From Spirometra erinaceieuropaei (lineage: Eukaryota > Platyhelminthes > Cestoda > Diphyllobothriidea > Diphyllobothriidae): a stretch of 64,000 nt of DNA. The DNA is taken from the NCBI GenBank assembly GCA_902702965.1, contig CACRXP010001160.1:52216-116215 (forward strand). Direction: 5' to 3'. Of the stretch, positions 9,641 to 21,152 are shown in pieces (within the stretch, counting starts at the first letter, position 1; each line of letters starts with the position of its first letter). The notes under the pieces are model-generated. The model ran no database searches. It was given only the letters and a program-made list of their open reading frames with translations, and was not told the DNA's origin. The position numbers and the translations under genes were made by a program.

Positions 9641-10339
9641 ATTTGTGGAATGCCTCTGTCGGGTAAGACTAAAATCATTTCGATGAGCATGTTCACATTA
9701 TATCAAACTTCAAATTAACCCATACTGTAGATGAGTACTCTTTCGTGAAATGCATCGTATGTGGCCAAATTTTATCGACCACACTGGTGAAGTTCTTAGC
9801 TTCAGGTAACAGATAGCGCTATTTGTTTTAATAGTACGCCATGTGCACCATTTAAAGATGGTCGAATGAGACTTCTCATTCAACCTCTGGAGATGTTGCA
9901 ATCAGACATAGAGCATAGTAGGGAGAAGTGTCTCGGGTAGTTCCAACAGCCTGAATAACTACAACTTCCGAATTTCCACGCACACATGTGAGGACAGGGG
10001 GTGATTTTTCACAAACAGCGTACGCCTGTTGGGCCTGATAATGTTTTATGTGTAAACTTACTAGATGACCTTGGACGGCCAATATGTAAATATGTGATTT
10101 TACGAACCATGCTCAAGTATTTCGCATCTGTTGTGTTTGCTTGAAAATTGAGTCTATTGCGGCTTATTTAATCGGCATACTTTGATCACCGGCATGTAAT
10201 TGTGTCCAGTTATGGGGCACACTGTGTACGGGGTGGTAGGTCGCTCCATGGGCTTTTTGCAGGTGTTGGCTGTTCCGCACGGGCCTTGCTTCCCATCCAC
10301 GTCTCATTTGTGACAACAGTGACTCTAGGCCCTGCCTAA
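9641..10339. other. Intergenic; no gene recognised
   Basis: No coding motif was found. About 9868-9990 is the partner of the repeat at about 3415-3550. The open frame on the minus strand at 10164-10346 has no recognisable domain. Confidence 0.35.
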
Positions 10340-10970
10340 CGGACACACTCAGGTAAACGCCTCGACCAGTCTGCTAAACCAGATGACGGTATTCGGTGTT
10401 CACCACACCCAGTAATCCTGCTCCCCCTCCCATTTCTTTCACCTTAATAAAGTCCCACGGAGAGGGCGACATGCAATCCCATAGGTGACCCAGACTAGCT
10501 CGGGTTGTCTTATCACCAAACAAAGTCCTCGTCCATTGTCAATTTGGGCAGCTGCTTTGGATGTTTATGCGGTCCTATTTAGTGGTAACACTGCTTACTC
10601 CCTCTGCGGTCAGGTGGTTATAAAGGGTGGCTTAAACAAATGCTGGGCAATATCACGTCATCTGCAAACTGAACGTGAATGGTTGATGTGCGACTTATGG
10701 TCGAAAGAATGCAACATGCAGTCCTATTTACTGCCGATAGAAGCGAAGAGACACTGGTAACATTGCCTACCCGTCGCCTCGGGGGGAGGGGGTGACCCGA
10801 AAAGTAGGCTTTAACAGATACTAGGAGAAGACGCCATCCGCAAACTGACCGTGAATCGTAGATGTGCAACTCGCGGTCGAAACAATACAACAAACAACAA
10901 CCCCCATCTGCATCCCCACCGTCCGACCCTACAGACTGCTTGAGTGACTGCATAATATGAAAGCCTTGAA
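10340..10970 (+). mobile_element. Isolated 5'-UTR piece of the RTE-like element
   Basis: Matches the leader of RTE copy 1 (about 29425-30120) in order: cgcctcgaccagtctgct versus cgcctcgaccggcgggct, ctagctcgggttgtc versus ctaactcgggtagtt, gtcctatttag in both, then the ccgtg/gtcgaaac motif. It ends before the endonuclease. About 10569-10716 and 10719-10888 repeat each other (gcggtcctatttag versus gcagtcctatttac; both end in a gtcgaaa motif), so this leader holds an internal tandem duplication. Confidence 0.62.
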
Positions 10971-11071
10971 TCTTCGTTCTACGTTAGACAGTTCGTTGGG
11001 AAATGTACGCCAGTCCACTAAGAAGAAACAAATTAGCCATGAGAATACAAACTGGTGTTGAATTGCGTAGG

Positions 11072-11462
11072 ACTGACTTATGTAGCCCCCTTAACAGGAC
11101 ACGGGGATAGGAGCCGCCCGCAATACGAATGGCTTTGTGCCAGCCTCCAGTAGAATTAGTGTCAGGTCTAAGGTTAGGGTTATGTTAATTATTAGTTTTA
11201 AGGCTATCTTCACAATTAACGGTAAGAAAAGCCAGGATCAAGTTTACGGTCAAGCTGGGAGCTAGTGTTAACTGCAGAGTTGAGGTCTAGGATAGAGTGA
11301 GGGTCAAGGTTAGGGCAACGGTTTGGTTTTATACTAGGGTCATTGTTGGGGTTAGAACACGAGAATATTTTGCTCTTTTCGGAATTATGCGGAGATCCAA
11401 CTTTATTACTTAGGCGGGGTGTCCCCATTCATATGTCCTGTTTAGGGAACCATACAGTCAGT
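11072..11462. mobile_element. MITE-like element with long imperfect terminal inverted repeats
   Basis: The left end actgacttatgtagccccct then taacaggacacggggata is matched by the reverse complement of the right end (about 11409-11462), which reads actgactgtatggttccc then taaacaggacat. The interior contains repeated gttaggg-like units (about 11180-11360). No ORF and no clear target-site duplication. Confidence 0.6.
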
Positions 11463-11529
11463 TCTGCCTTAAATTGCTATTCAAAGTCGTGTCTATGTTA
11501 TGTAGTCGTAATTTAGCACACTAACGTAG

Positions 11530-12110
11530 AAGGAGTACTATACTTGAAGTGTTAGTTCCGTGAGCAAACCCGCGATAGAAGAGGGAAGCAGAAAGCCAAC
11601 AGTGGGATAAGTCTGCTTTGAGAAATTCCCTTCTCTTAGCTGAATGGACATTTTGTTATTACTGACTCGCACACAACGAATGTCTGTGTGCACGTTGTTT
11701 TTAGCACGACATATTGTTGTTACAGGGCCCTAGAAGATAGTCTTATCAACTCAGTATGGCGTCCAGTCGATGTTTTCTTGTCAAACTCTACGACAAGTGA
11801 TGGACTAATTCCCCCCCCCCCATCCATGACCCACAAATGTCAACGACTTCGTAACTAGTTTCGAACGGGATCATAATACTGACTAAAGAGGAGGCGCTGG
11901 ATGTATATATAAGATAATGGAATGGCCGCAGTGGTCTCTCCCACTTTTACATCTTCCTTATTCTCATTGTAGGTTTGACAGTTTGGATGCTTGTAGATTG
12001 CATTTTCGATCATCAACGTCAGTGCTCCACGAAAGCTTTCGGCACCAACGACGATGTCGGCCATAGCCACAGGTGACCACAGTTTGGAAGCGTTTTCTTG
12101 ACGCAAGCTG
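11530..12110 (-). pseudogene. C1GALT1: Decayed C1GALT exon and flanking intron (oldest paralogue)
   Basis: The region about 11943-12084 is a diverged copy of the 142-base galactosyltransferase exon found at 27545-27686 and 60736-60877. The minus strand reads FRGALTLMIENAIYKHP and then NCQTYNENKEDVKV, against RGALKLLVEKAIDIHP and TCPTYDEDKEDVKM in the intact copies. The GGAGYVLS core is lost, and the splice-donor position, gtaagac in the intact copies, reads gggagag. Flanking sequence 11540-11720 also matches 60350-60480, showing that the whole block was duplicated. Confidence 0.72.
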
Positions 12111-13159
12111 GTGCCCAGTCAGGTCGTTTGTGGCGGGCCGTTTTACCTCTGTCAGTCAACTTCCCCAATTCCTGTACCCGATAGCTAGCATTGAACTGCT
12201 GTGCCAGAGATAGAGGGGAAAGTGAGGAGACTCCACTCTGCCCTGTACTCCGGTTATGTTCAGAGGAATGCGTGTGAGACTCTGAGCAAATTTTCTGTAA
12301 CATGGAGCATGATTTTGTGCAAAATAAAACTAAGTACTTCGAAAAAGTCATTTGATATCCGTAAAATGCATATGAGCGTCTCAACGGAAGTTTGAGCACC
12401 CACTGCTTGGGTTTATTTTGAACCGCATACCTACCAAGTTTTCTTTCCTAGTTTTCTGTCCTAGTTTTCTAAAGTTAGTAACCACGACGTCCGCAAAGAG
12501 GGCACCATCTTTCTTTCCAACCTTGATATCTAGGGGTGGCTCTAGCACACTTCCCTTGCCGGTTGCACACGACTTATTAATGAGAAATCCCCAAGTTTGC
12601 CTGTAGTTGCGAATTCAGAGAGGTCTCTGTGGACCAGATCACAGTCCAATCTTCCCTAATGTAGAATTGTTGTCATCTATCTGGCCGGTATTAAGGAAGC
12701 GGGATAAATTTACTGACATTGAATGGCAAATATAAACGATTTAAACAACTATCTAGCGAATTAGACTAACTTGTAGGCCATCCTCATTGGCAGAGTTATG
12801 GACCACATTCCACATCTTTATATCGCTTGCAAGTATTGTTATTTCGAATTCAAAATGCATTGCCAATCAAACGCGTATACAACAAATATAGCTAGTTCTA
12901 GTACCAAGATCTTGCGCAAACTGATCGTGACTACTGTAGGCTGAGAAATCGCCTGGATTTGGCAAACAGCCTGAAATTGACTGCTGAAATCTCCTCCGAG
13001 GAGCTTTTAATTATTCTTATTATTTCAAGCATACGAAGCAATAGCTGACTTGTTACAGTACCGAAAATCTTTAGAGGTCCATGAAGGTTACGTAACCCGC
13101 GCACCTATCCTACAACGTCCTGATCCGGCTCTTTATAATGTTGAGCAATCTGAGGAGTG
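12111..13159. other. Intergenic; no gene recognised
   Basis: About 12100-12190 weakly resembles about 45595-45690 in the same orientation (cgcaagctggtgcc, attcctgtacccgatagc versus cgcaagccggtacc, gttcctgtactcgatggc), so it contains part of an interspersed repeat. The rest shows no coding motif. Confidence 0.35.
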
Positions 13160-13330
13160 GGTGCGATAGGTGCTGCGCACGTCTGTCCCCACTCTAAACT
13201 AATTCACACGCGAGTCACCTTGCCTGCCCTCATCTTGCTATGGAACACATGGTGGACATCGTCGGTCAGTACTTCCTAACTGTCGTCCGTGGCTCGCCTG
13301 TGCACTGAGAATCAGGTCACAATATTTTAT
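13160..13330 (+). repeat. Interspersed repeat SR1, 3' part
   Basis: Carries the diagnostic run near its end: gagtcaccttgcctgccctc then atggtggacatcgtcggtca. The same run follows ...agcgcaagtctgccatcac... in the fuller copies at about 28840-29270, 34230-34600, 53640-53840 and 62040-62300. Confidence 0.5.
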
Positions 13331-13389
13331 TTTAATTTGACGTTTCCACATATGTGAGATTCGAGCCTGCCATCTCCGTGTGTGAAAGC

Positions 13390-13740
13390 CTATTGCGTGC
13401 TGGGGGTCCGGTCGTGTGTGGTATTCGTGGACGGGCTATTGAGTTCTGTCAACCACTCACGCTCAGTTCCAACAACAGACTGATAACCATCTAGGACAGT
13501 GGACTGGTGTATGGAATAGGGGAGAGCGAAGGAGGTGGCAGCGCATTGTCTCACTATAAACAATCTGACGCCCACTTAAACTATCACAGTGCTCTAAAAT
13601 TTGTGGCTTGGAAAGCTTCAAATTGATGGGATAGCTCGGTTCTCTCAAGACAGACAGACAGGCTGCAATGGCTTCTTCGTACTGACACCTCTATGACAAT
13701 TTCATCCAAATGGGATCTGAGCCGACCAGTTCTTCCTCTG
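13390..13740 (+). repeat. Interspersed repeat SR2
   Basis: Shares tcactataaacaatctgacg, gtggcttggaaagctt, caggctgcaatggctt and gggatctgagcc with 33930-34230 (tcactataaacaatctaacg, gtggcttggaaggttg, caggctgcaatggctc, gggatccgagcc) and, more weakly, with 59220-59390. No coding capacity. At 34 kb it directly precedes an SR1 copy, so the two may be parts of one element. Confidence 0.6.
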
Positions 13741-14989
13741 CGAAAACCTGGTCAATCATGCGCGGATTAGGCGTGAGTGGCACTCATGGATGGGCTGTTA
13801 AGCTTTGTCAGCCACTTTCCCCCATCTCCTCTCCGATCTTCCTGGCTAAGACTTGCCCCTGTGCCAAGGGGTGTGAAGTAGGAAAGAGTGCTTCAGATGC
13901 ATCGCAGGTCTACTACAACTGTAAACTAATTCACGTGCAAGTAGTCATTCCATCGTGTTGTGAAGTACACGGTGGTGGTGGTTGAAATGTCAGTCTTGTC
14001 CCCCTCACTGAGGACGAAGGTGTTGTGATCGTAATGTACCCAGAATTAGGGTTTGTCCTCCTCAGACAGCAGTCCTTTGACTTGTTGGAAAACTGCACCA
14101 CCAAAGAGTCCGGAGATGGTGAACCCTTCGCACAGGCACAGAACCAGGCGCACATCGGAACTCTGGTCATCACCGAGCTTTTGTACAGAATACGCGCCCC
14201 TGTTGGTGTCTTACCCCCTCTCCTTCGTGACAGGACTGGGCCCTGATAATTCGGGTCGTGAAGGTACATCCGGCATCGTAGTTGCTACATGAGCACAGGA
14301 GTTATGGCACTTTGGCACGTTCCACTTTCCAATACGAGGTCTGCGTTGCAGATTACGTACTGCCTCTTCCCATTCGTTTGCACCACTAAATCAGGGTATC
14401 GGTGCTCGTCAATTGTCACAAATCCATACCACTGATTGCGGTCTTATGTTAGTAGATTTGTCCTTCGAAATGATTTGGGGATTTTTAGGCAGGTCTACTT
14501 ATCACGTTAAGCGCATCGCTTACTTTCACTTATGTCGGTGACTAGCAGACTCTCGGCATAGAGATCAACACTTCCTTACCAATCCAATCATATCGTTTTA
14601 TCGTGCAGTTATTGTTATATGATACTTGTGGATCGAACGCATGAGCAAAGCAAACCATAAAAACAACCAGGCTTCGTCCTGTAATCTCCCCAAGATCAAT
14701 CCTTAAACGGAAATTATCTCGGGCTATGTCCCGACTATCAGTCGCGTGACATCCGCGTACGCTTTCATTAGTGGAATCTACTATATCATTATCAAGTTAC
14801 GCGCCTCCTTCTCTCCTATTGACAATGAGTCCGTTAGGGAAAATCAGGGATACTAAGAATCATATAACCAGTTTCCTGTTCAGTTTGTTTACTCGCAAAC
14901 CAGTTTTAAAGACTCGGTTGCGCTCTTCGGAGATTTTTGTAGGTCAGAAACGCTTCTGACTTCGTGACGACGTCGCACTTCATTATCTC
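13741..14989. other. Intergenic; no gene recognised
   Basis: Open frames occur on both strands around 13930-14290, but they overlap each other, lack known motifs and have no visible paralogue elsewhere in the window. About 13905-13975 carries the aactaattcacgtgcaagt/tgtgaagtacacggtgg signature of SR1. Confidence 0.3.
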
Positions 14990-17960
14990 CAGAAAGAACC
15001 TGCACTCATTTACTCACAGAGATCTTTAACTTTTACGGCCCTTTAATGTTCAGAGTATTTTTGCACGCACGATTTTGCTCCCACGTGATACCTTCGGAGC
15101 GGATTTCCACTAGCCAATCAGGTTGGTTCTCGTAACCATATCTTGCATCGCACGTTTTTCTAAATTATTCAAGGCCATAAACTCGTTCACCTATTGTCGA
15201 CGGATCAATCACTTGCTAGATTTATTCCAGTCTTTGCCTCTCCTTAAGGACACAAAACCCTTTCCTTGATTAGATTCCGCTTGCTTATGTTCACTTGCAT
15301 TTTTGGAGCATACCCACAACTGTCATGCCAATCTTGCCATCAATAACTGTAACCTCCTCGTCTTTCAGGAGGAAGTCATTGTAGACATGATTCTATTCCA
15401 AGTCACTAGCTCTCGTTGTAGAGCTTCTTTTGTTTGTTTCCAGAGTACTTAACGCATCCCCATACTCTTGAATATGCACATTTCACTCCATCCATTGTTA
15501 GTGTTTTAGCGTTCGAGGACTTCCTAGAGGTGCATGCTTTCCTAGAGGTCAATGCCAATTGGTTGCACTCACACTTTTTGCCGAAGAAAGCAAAATCAGC
15601 ACTGAGGTGATCGGATTTGAACCTGTCCTCAGTGTCAGCTGCGTGATGGATCTCAGGCAGTGACTTCAGTTACCAAAATGTCCAGATGTTTCAGTGAGTT
15701 CATGGCCTCATTCTGGGCTTTTAGCCATTCTACTTATCTTCTATACCATGCCATTCCATTCCATACCATACTTAAGGTTCTCCGGCCAAATTTACACCGA
15801 GAATTCCCAATCGAACAATCCCCTGTAACCTGGGTATGTGCATCAATGTGACACGCTATGGATCCTGACGTAAATTATGCAAAACTTTCCTCAAGTAGGC
15901 TTGGGGGCTTCAAAATGAGATATTTAGTTGTCTAACGGACCTTCACGTTATTACCTTGATCAATTTCGAATACTTGTGAGAAACGCTCACGTTGGCATCC
16001 TGGGTCCTCAGTGATGCAGAAATTAACAGATATTGTTGAGTTCAGTTCGGATCTAACGACGGCAAAATAAAATTTGAACATTCGCTCGACGAGTCGAAGA
16101 CCTTACATCTTCGGATCGCGGTGGTCGTCGGTTGCCAAAAAGTCGTATCTTGGATCACGGACGAAAGTCTGGTTCCACGTGATATTTTTGAGTTGGATTT
16201 CTACTAGTCAATCAAGTTGGTTATCTACGGCTTAACTTACCTTGCTATAATGTCGTATCATCTCGGTCCTATGCTCGGACATTTGTCTCCCAAATTGTTT
16301 TTAAAATTTTTAAACAGGATCTTTTTTCATATTAAGTGTACCACTTACGCTTACTTTCTACTACAGTCGCTGACCAGTAAGTTCCTGAGCATGCTGTGCT
16401 CGACTTACTGACAGAGCAATGATATCGCCAAAATTGTCTTGTGGGAAAGAATTTTCTTATAATTTGCTGGTAACCCATCTTAACTATTAGCATAGCTGAC
16501 ACGACGTACGTCTGTGGATCAAGCGGTGGAGAGTTTGACTAAAACGCCAAATGACCGAGTGGTCCTAATGCAATTCTAAGTCTTTATTGGCCTTGGATCG
16601 AATCAGTGCTGATCGACGATGGCAACATAACCCGGAACGACTATTCAGACCTCCATGTCTTTCCCAGCATTACTTTGCTATTATTGGTGGTTTTTCGTCA
16701 AGTGACCACCTCGGAGGGCTGTAGACGGAGTTGTAAACTAGAACTGACGTATGCACTCCTTCTTGCAGTCCTGGTCCAGGTCAGTTAGTGCCGCCATCGG
16801 GTGATTCTAAATTAATGTGTGATAACGAACGGCCGCTCGGCGATCAAGCACTCACAGTCGGACTCCGTCTTCTATTCTTGCTATTTCGTAAGAAGACACT
16901 CATATCAGTCCGAAGATATCTTCGAAACGTTCCGGTGAACGGCTCTTCCCCTACTGTCATCCCCCTATAAAAGGCGGGAACCAGGTGGGATATTGGCCAG
17001 AGTTTTGCCGTCGCTAACCTTTTTAAGGAGTTCACTGAGGAAAAGCCTTGTCTCCCACGAGTGCGTCACGTCTTTAGCACATTTAGGACTTCGCAAAATC
17101 CCCGATCTGACGAGTTCAACAAAGGAGTGAGAGACGTTGTTGATTTAGTAGAAAGTTGGCGTACACCTAACTGATCTCTTGTCTCAAATAATCGACGGAA
17201 ACGCAGCATAAAATACGCAGATTTTAATAAAAGACTGACGATCGACCCACTTCCCCGCAAAGTGGAACAGTCATAGAAGGATTATCGGTGCGGGTTGTTC
17301 GCTAATGAGGCGAATGTTGGGGACAGAACTATGGAGCAGCAGTCACCAATGGTACCGATGCCTGCAGAATGCGCAACACGATGTGATTCGACCTTATCGT
17401 AATCAGCCGTCCTACGTTGTTAAAGTCACGTCATAGGAACTGGAGAGACAAGACAACCCCATCACAACCGGCTAGGGGAAAGGCACGCGATATTTAAATT
17501 TAACTTCAACTACATAGTATTCAACAATTGCAAATATTGGGTTTTCCGACAGAAAGAAACGACGAAGAGGTGACTTTAAAAGTAGGTAGATAAAAATATT
17601 GTTTGGGATATTGGATATTCAGACCAAAAAGAGTTTATTTAGTCTCTGTGTCCGCGTCTGTGAGCTCGTGTGTGTGTATGGGTGCGTGTACGCATTTATA
17701 CCAGTCGTCGGAGGAAGGAATTATGCACGGAATGCTGCTTGTCTGCAATTACCTGTGTGGATGTCGGAATCGCAGGAGTTCAAGACCAACCGGATGTTTT
17801 AATTTTGGTTGTAGTTTTTGCGGGAGATCCTGGTTCGGGGAGCTGAATAAACCGCGATGCAAACTCGATCAGATACATGGTTTCCGGGCGTACGTAATGG
17901 AAGCTAATGGTCCGATCTGAAGTCGGCATCCCCTGAGAGAAGGAGAAGAGGAGATTAAAG
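14990..17960 (+). repeat. Segmental duplication, block 2, copy A
   Basis: Collinear with 48170-50660 in direct orientation. Anchors include attgtcgacggatcaatcac (15195 and 48493), gcaaaatcagcactgaggtg versus gcaaaatcggcggtgagacc (15590, 48901), taaaagtaggtagataaaa versus taaaagtaggtatataaaa (17576, 50297) and gggcgtacgtaatggaagct (17886, 50591). Part of it is also repeated internally (about 15070-15160 versus 16165-16260: ccacgtgata, tggatttctactagtcaatc). No conserved coding frame was seen across the copies, so I call no gene. Confidence 0.78.
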
Positions 17961-18159
17961 TAATATTAGTGGCGCAACACGGACATATATGTAGACATGG
18001 GAGACGAGAAAGGATATTTGGAGACGCACCTTACAGATTACCCTCATTACTAAAATAGTTGATACATATACCTTATTGAGTAGAAAACGGGCATGCTGGA
18101 GAATGAGGACTAATGCGGTTGATCCGCCACAACCGGATGTCCAATGGCAGCCATTCGCC

Positions 18160-18806
18160 AGGATCAAATGTCATGTAGTGGGCACATGCCACCTGTCACT
18201 GACCTTAAGTTTAGCGGAGAATCAGAATTTGGGTATCTGCTTGCGACCGCCTCAAATGATGCGAATCGGTGATACAGGTATTTGGATTGGCACATTTCTT
18301 GGACAATGTAGCGCAGTTTGGTGTTGTACAGTGGACTGCACTGGACAAAGGCGGCTACCGACGCTGTAGATGTTTTTGTGAAAGTCTGGAATGTTAACAC
18401 AGAAGGTGAACGGCTTTCTGTCTCATAGGATCACATCGTTATCGCTGTAGTTTTGAGCGTTTCAGATGGCGGGAAGCGGCTAATGGCCACTAACAATAAA
18501 CAAGTTCACGTTTATGACCTTGAGGCGCCCTCTCCACCCATTAGAGCATTTATAGGTCATAAGAAGATCACCCGAAGGTGCTTGTGGATTAATAATGATA
18601 GTCGCGTCCTCACTATTTCCGGTGAAAAGGTTATAAACTTTCGGGGTCTTACATCCGGTGTCAGTCCTGATGTTCGGATAATCTGGTCAGTTCCCCCGAC
18701 GACCGTCCAGTGGACGCTCCCAGACTCACCCTTTCAGAGGGTGGAAGGTCTTTTAAGGCAATCGTGGCTCTCAGAAAGTGCGTGGTCGTCTATGAATTCG
18801 ACTTAG
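18160..18806 (+). pseudogene. STRAP: STRAP-like WD40 protein pseudogene, intronless
   Basis: STRAP (serine-threonine kinase receptor-associated protein) is a seven-blade WD40 scaffold in the SMN complex and TGF-beta signalling. Three frames together give the family's order: QMSCSGHMPPVTDLKFSG, then GDTGIWIGTFLG, then TKAATDAVDVFVKVWNVN, then NNKQVHVYDLEAPSPPIRAF and IGHKKITRRCLWINNDSR. Frame changes occur near 18262 and 18347, and there is an in-frame TAG at 18426-18428. No splice signals separate the blocks, so a processed retrocopy is likely. A shred of it (gtacagtg, ggacaaaggcggtctcc) persists at about 54297-54337 in the second duplicated copy. Confidence 0.72.
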
Positions 18807-19213
18807 TGTATAATACAGAGCCAGTTCTACTGTATGCCAGATCATCAGAAGTCCACTGGAGTTTTTTCGTCCTCCCATAAGTTTCTTCACTAATTGTGGG
18901 ATATGGTTTCATGTAGAACTCTGACAGCTCAGTCTTGAGTGAACCCTACGTTCGTCCCACTCTCCTTTCCAGTGCTTGCGTGGGACATTGTGAGATAAGT
19001 TAGATGTGAAAAACAATGTCATACTATAGGAGACAGTGATTTATTCCGTCCGGATACTTAGGATTTGAGGGTTCAGAAGGAACCACTACCGTTTTCACTT
19101 AGACCAGGAAGCACGTGATCCTTGTGCTCGAGTGGTCTCCATAATTTTTTTTACGAGTACCTTGGGCATCAGCAGTTATCTCTATTCATTCATATTATTA
19201 AAAATAAACGTAC

Positions 19214-19371
19214 CCTAGAGCGCAGACTTTTGCGGATGCGCGAAGCTGCACCTGTTGTGAGCCAATCACTTCTCCCAAATATCGATTCCGGACTGACCGA
19301 ATTGAACTTGAGTCTCTGCTGATTGTCTAAGGCGTCGTAGAGATCTACACCGACAGCAACACCACAGACGC
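19214..19371 (-). CDS. Conserved 158-base exon, tetraspanin-like (tentative), copy A
   Basis: Bounded by tatctcttag (acceptor) and gtacgt (donor). It starts in phase 1 and ends on a codon boundary: 2 bases plus 52 codons. It encodes GVCGVAVGVDLYDALDNQ, then NSVSPESIFGRSDWL. The same exon, with the same length, phase, acceptor and GTACGT donor, occurs at 54587-54744. Both are free of stops, and many differences look conservative. The hydrophobic GVCGVAVGV followed by a polar segment resembles the end of the first membrane helix and start of the small extracellular loop of tetraspanins, but this is weak. No neighbouring exon was recognised. Confidence 0.5.
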
Positions 19372-19629
19372 CTAAGAGATACCAGAAATTTTGCAATAAT
19401 CAGTCTTACTTGAGCATAGAGAAGACAATTTGGAGCATGGAAAGAGCGTCGGGCAGCTGTGTGTGGAATCATCAGACATAACTTAATAGATGCTCATGCC
19501 TATTGGGCGTCGTTGAACTACTTTTAGGCCCATGTGAAAAGAAGGATAGACTGACTTATTAATTTCTACTTAGGAACTGGTTGCAGTGTCCACCATCAGA
19601 GCAATGCAGAGAGACAAAAACAGATCCGT

Positions 19630-20740
19630 TGACTAGACCCCGACTTTCATACATACGTATACATTCGTACATCAGGAAATGGGAAATCGACTTGTCAGGA
19701 AGGGCCGACGTCAGATATGCGAAAGCGCTGGATAAAAGTAGTCAGTGGTCCTGACGAGACAAAACGCTACATATGGAGCAAAGGAATGCATCGCCTGGAA
19801 AGAAGACAGTCCCAAGATTGAGCGCGACGCGAGAATCCGGTGATCAGAGAAACAACAGGCGTACGAATGTCCCCCTCTGGCACAAACCAGACTCTGCCAG
19901 CCTGAAGGAGTCAACCCTGGCACCTGTGTCCACTAAAGTCCGTCACAGATACATGACAGTTCGACCGTCGCAGGCGACGACGTCCAGTGCATGCTCCGTT
20001 GAATGGGCGGAGCGTCGGTGACTTTCGCGTGAATTAGTTCATAGCGATTGAGACGTGCGCAGCAAGAACTACACACCTACTTTGCTCCGACGATAAGATA
20101 ATATCAAGGCGGCCGCGTGTTGATGAGGATGCAGTGACTGGTAAGGCCGAACAGTCTGTCTGCCCGTTCCCCACACGACCTGGCCCCCAATGCGCGTACC
20201 GCGCCTCCATGAATCTGACTCGGACTTCACGCGCGTGAGAGGGCCATGAAGGTCAAATTGAGAAGGAGCCATTGAGTCTGGTTCTGGGTTCTGCGGTCAT
20301 TCCAAAATGTTCCCTGGGGATGGAGTTGGGAGTCCTCGAAGTCACGACTCTTAGTGCACGGGGATGTATTCAAGCTCGTCAGATTTTTTGTAGCAGTGAA
20401 TGCACTGAAATGTCGCGTGGATTAATTCCCAGTACAGGCCTCGCTCCTTCTTCCTTGGCTCATGCATCAGTCGGCTGTCTGAGCCTCTCTGCCAACTGCT
20501 AATCGAATGGGGCGCAGTGGCTTTCAGGATAAATGGCAAGTATTCGTGCGTCGCACACGACCCGATCACCAACGCCTGTACTAGGCCGCGTCAAAGGGTA
20601 TACTGCACATGAAAGTAGGGGCACTCGACGATTCGTTCGACACAGCGGTGTTGGCAAGGTAGATCTCATGCTTGCTGCGGGAGAGTGGTCTGACGCTGCG
20701 CGGGGGACGCTTGTGTATATTATGAATTTGCGTCCTTCCT
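19630..20740 (+). repeat. Segmental duplication, block 3, copy A
   Basis: Matches 55425-56140 in direct orientation (cattcgtacatcaggaaatg versus cattcgtacatcaggacatg; gatgcagtgactggtaaggc versus gatgcagtgactggtaagg with g for a; gtgcacggggatgtattcaa in both). About 19806-20106 is absent from the second copy. The segment about 20390-20560 occurs a third time at 57243-57420. About 19935-20040 carries an SR1 signature in reverse. Confidence 0.75.
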
Positions 20741-21086
20741 AGCCTCGGAGATGTGTGTGCTCAGGTGGGTTGAGATGTGAGGATCAAAGTCGGACTGTGG
20801 TTTTTCTAACTAAGACCTTCAATGAGGGGCATATGCCCGTATTACGGTCGGATATCCAGGAGCAGTGTGAATAGAGCAAACTGGGTCGAAGTGTGTATAT
20901 TGCAGTTCATGGCGCTATTTCTTCAGTCTTCGCACGATAGATTCGCAAATGACCAACCAGTCCGATGCGTGCTTTAAACGTGCAGTCGCAGTGGGTACAG
21001 GTTAAAATTGAGTCCACACTGTTGATGATATGCCAATCGTGGTGATATTTTGCAGGATGGCAGGAGTGTCTTCACTGGTGATGCTG

Positions 21087-21087
<1 letters not shown>
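20741..21087. other. Intergenic; no gene recognised
   Basis: No coding motif or recognisable repeat was seen. Confidence 0.3.

Positions 21088-21150
<63 letters not shown>
21088..21150 (+). repeat. (TAG)21 trinucleotide microsatellite
   Basis: A perfect run of 21 TAG units. It yields artificial poly-Val and poly-Thr frames on the two strands, which should not be taken as proteins. Confidence 0.97.
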
Positions 21151-21152
<2 letters not shown>

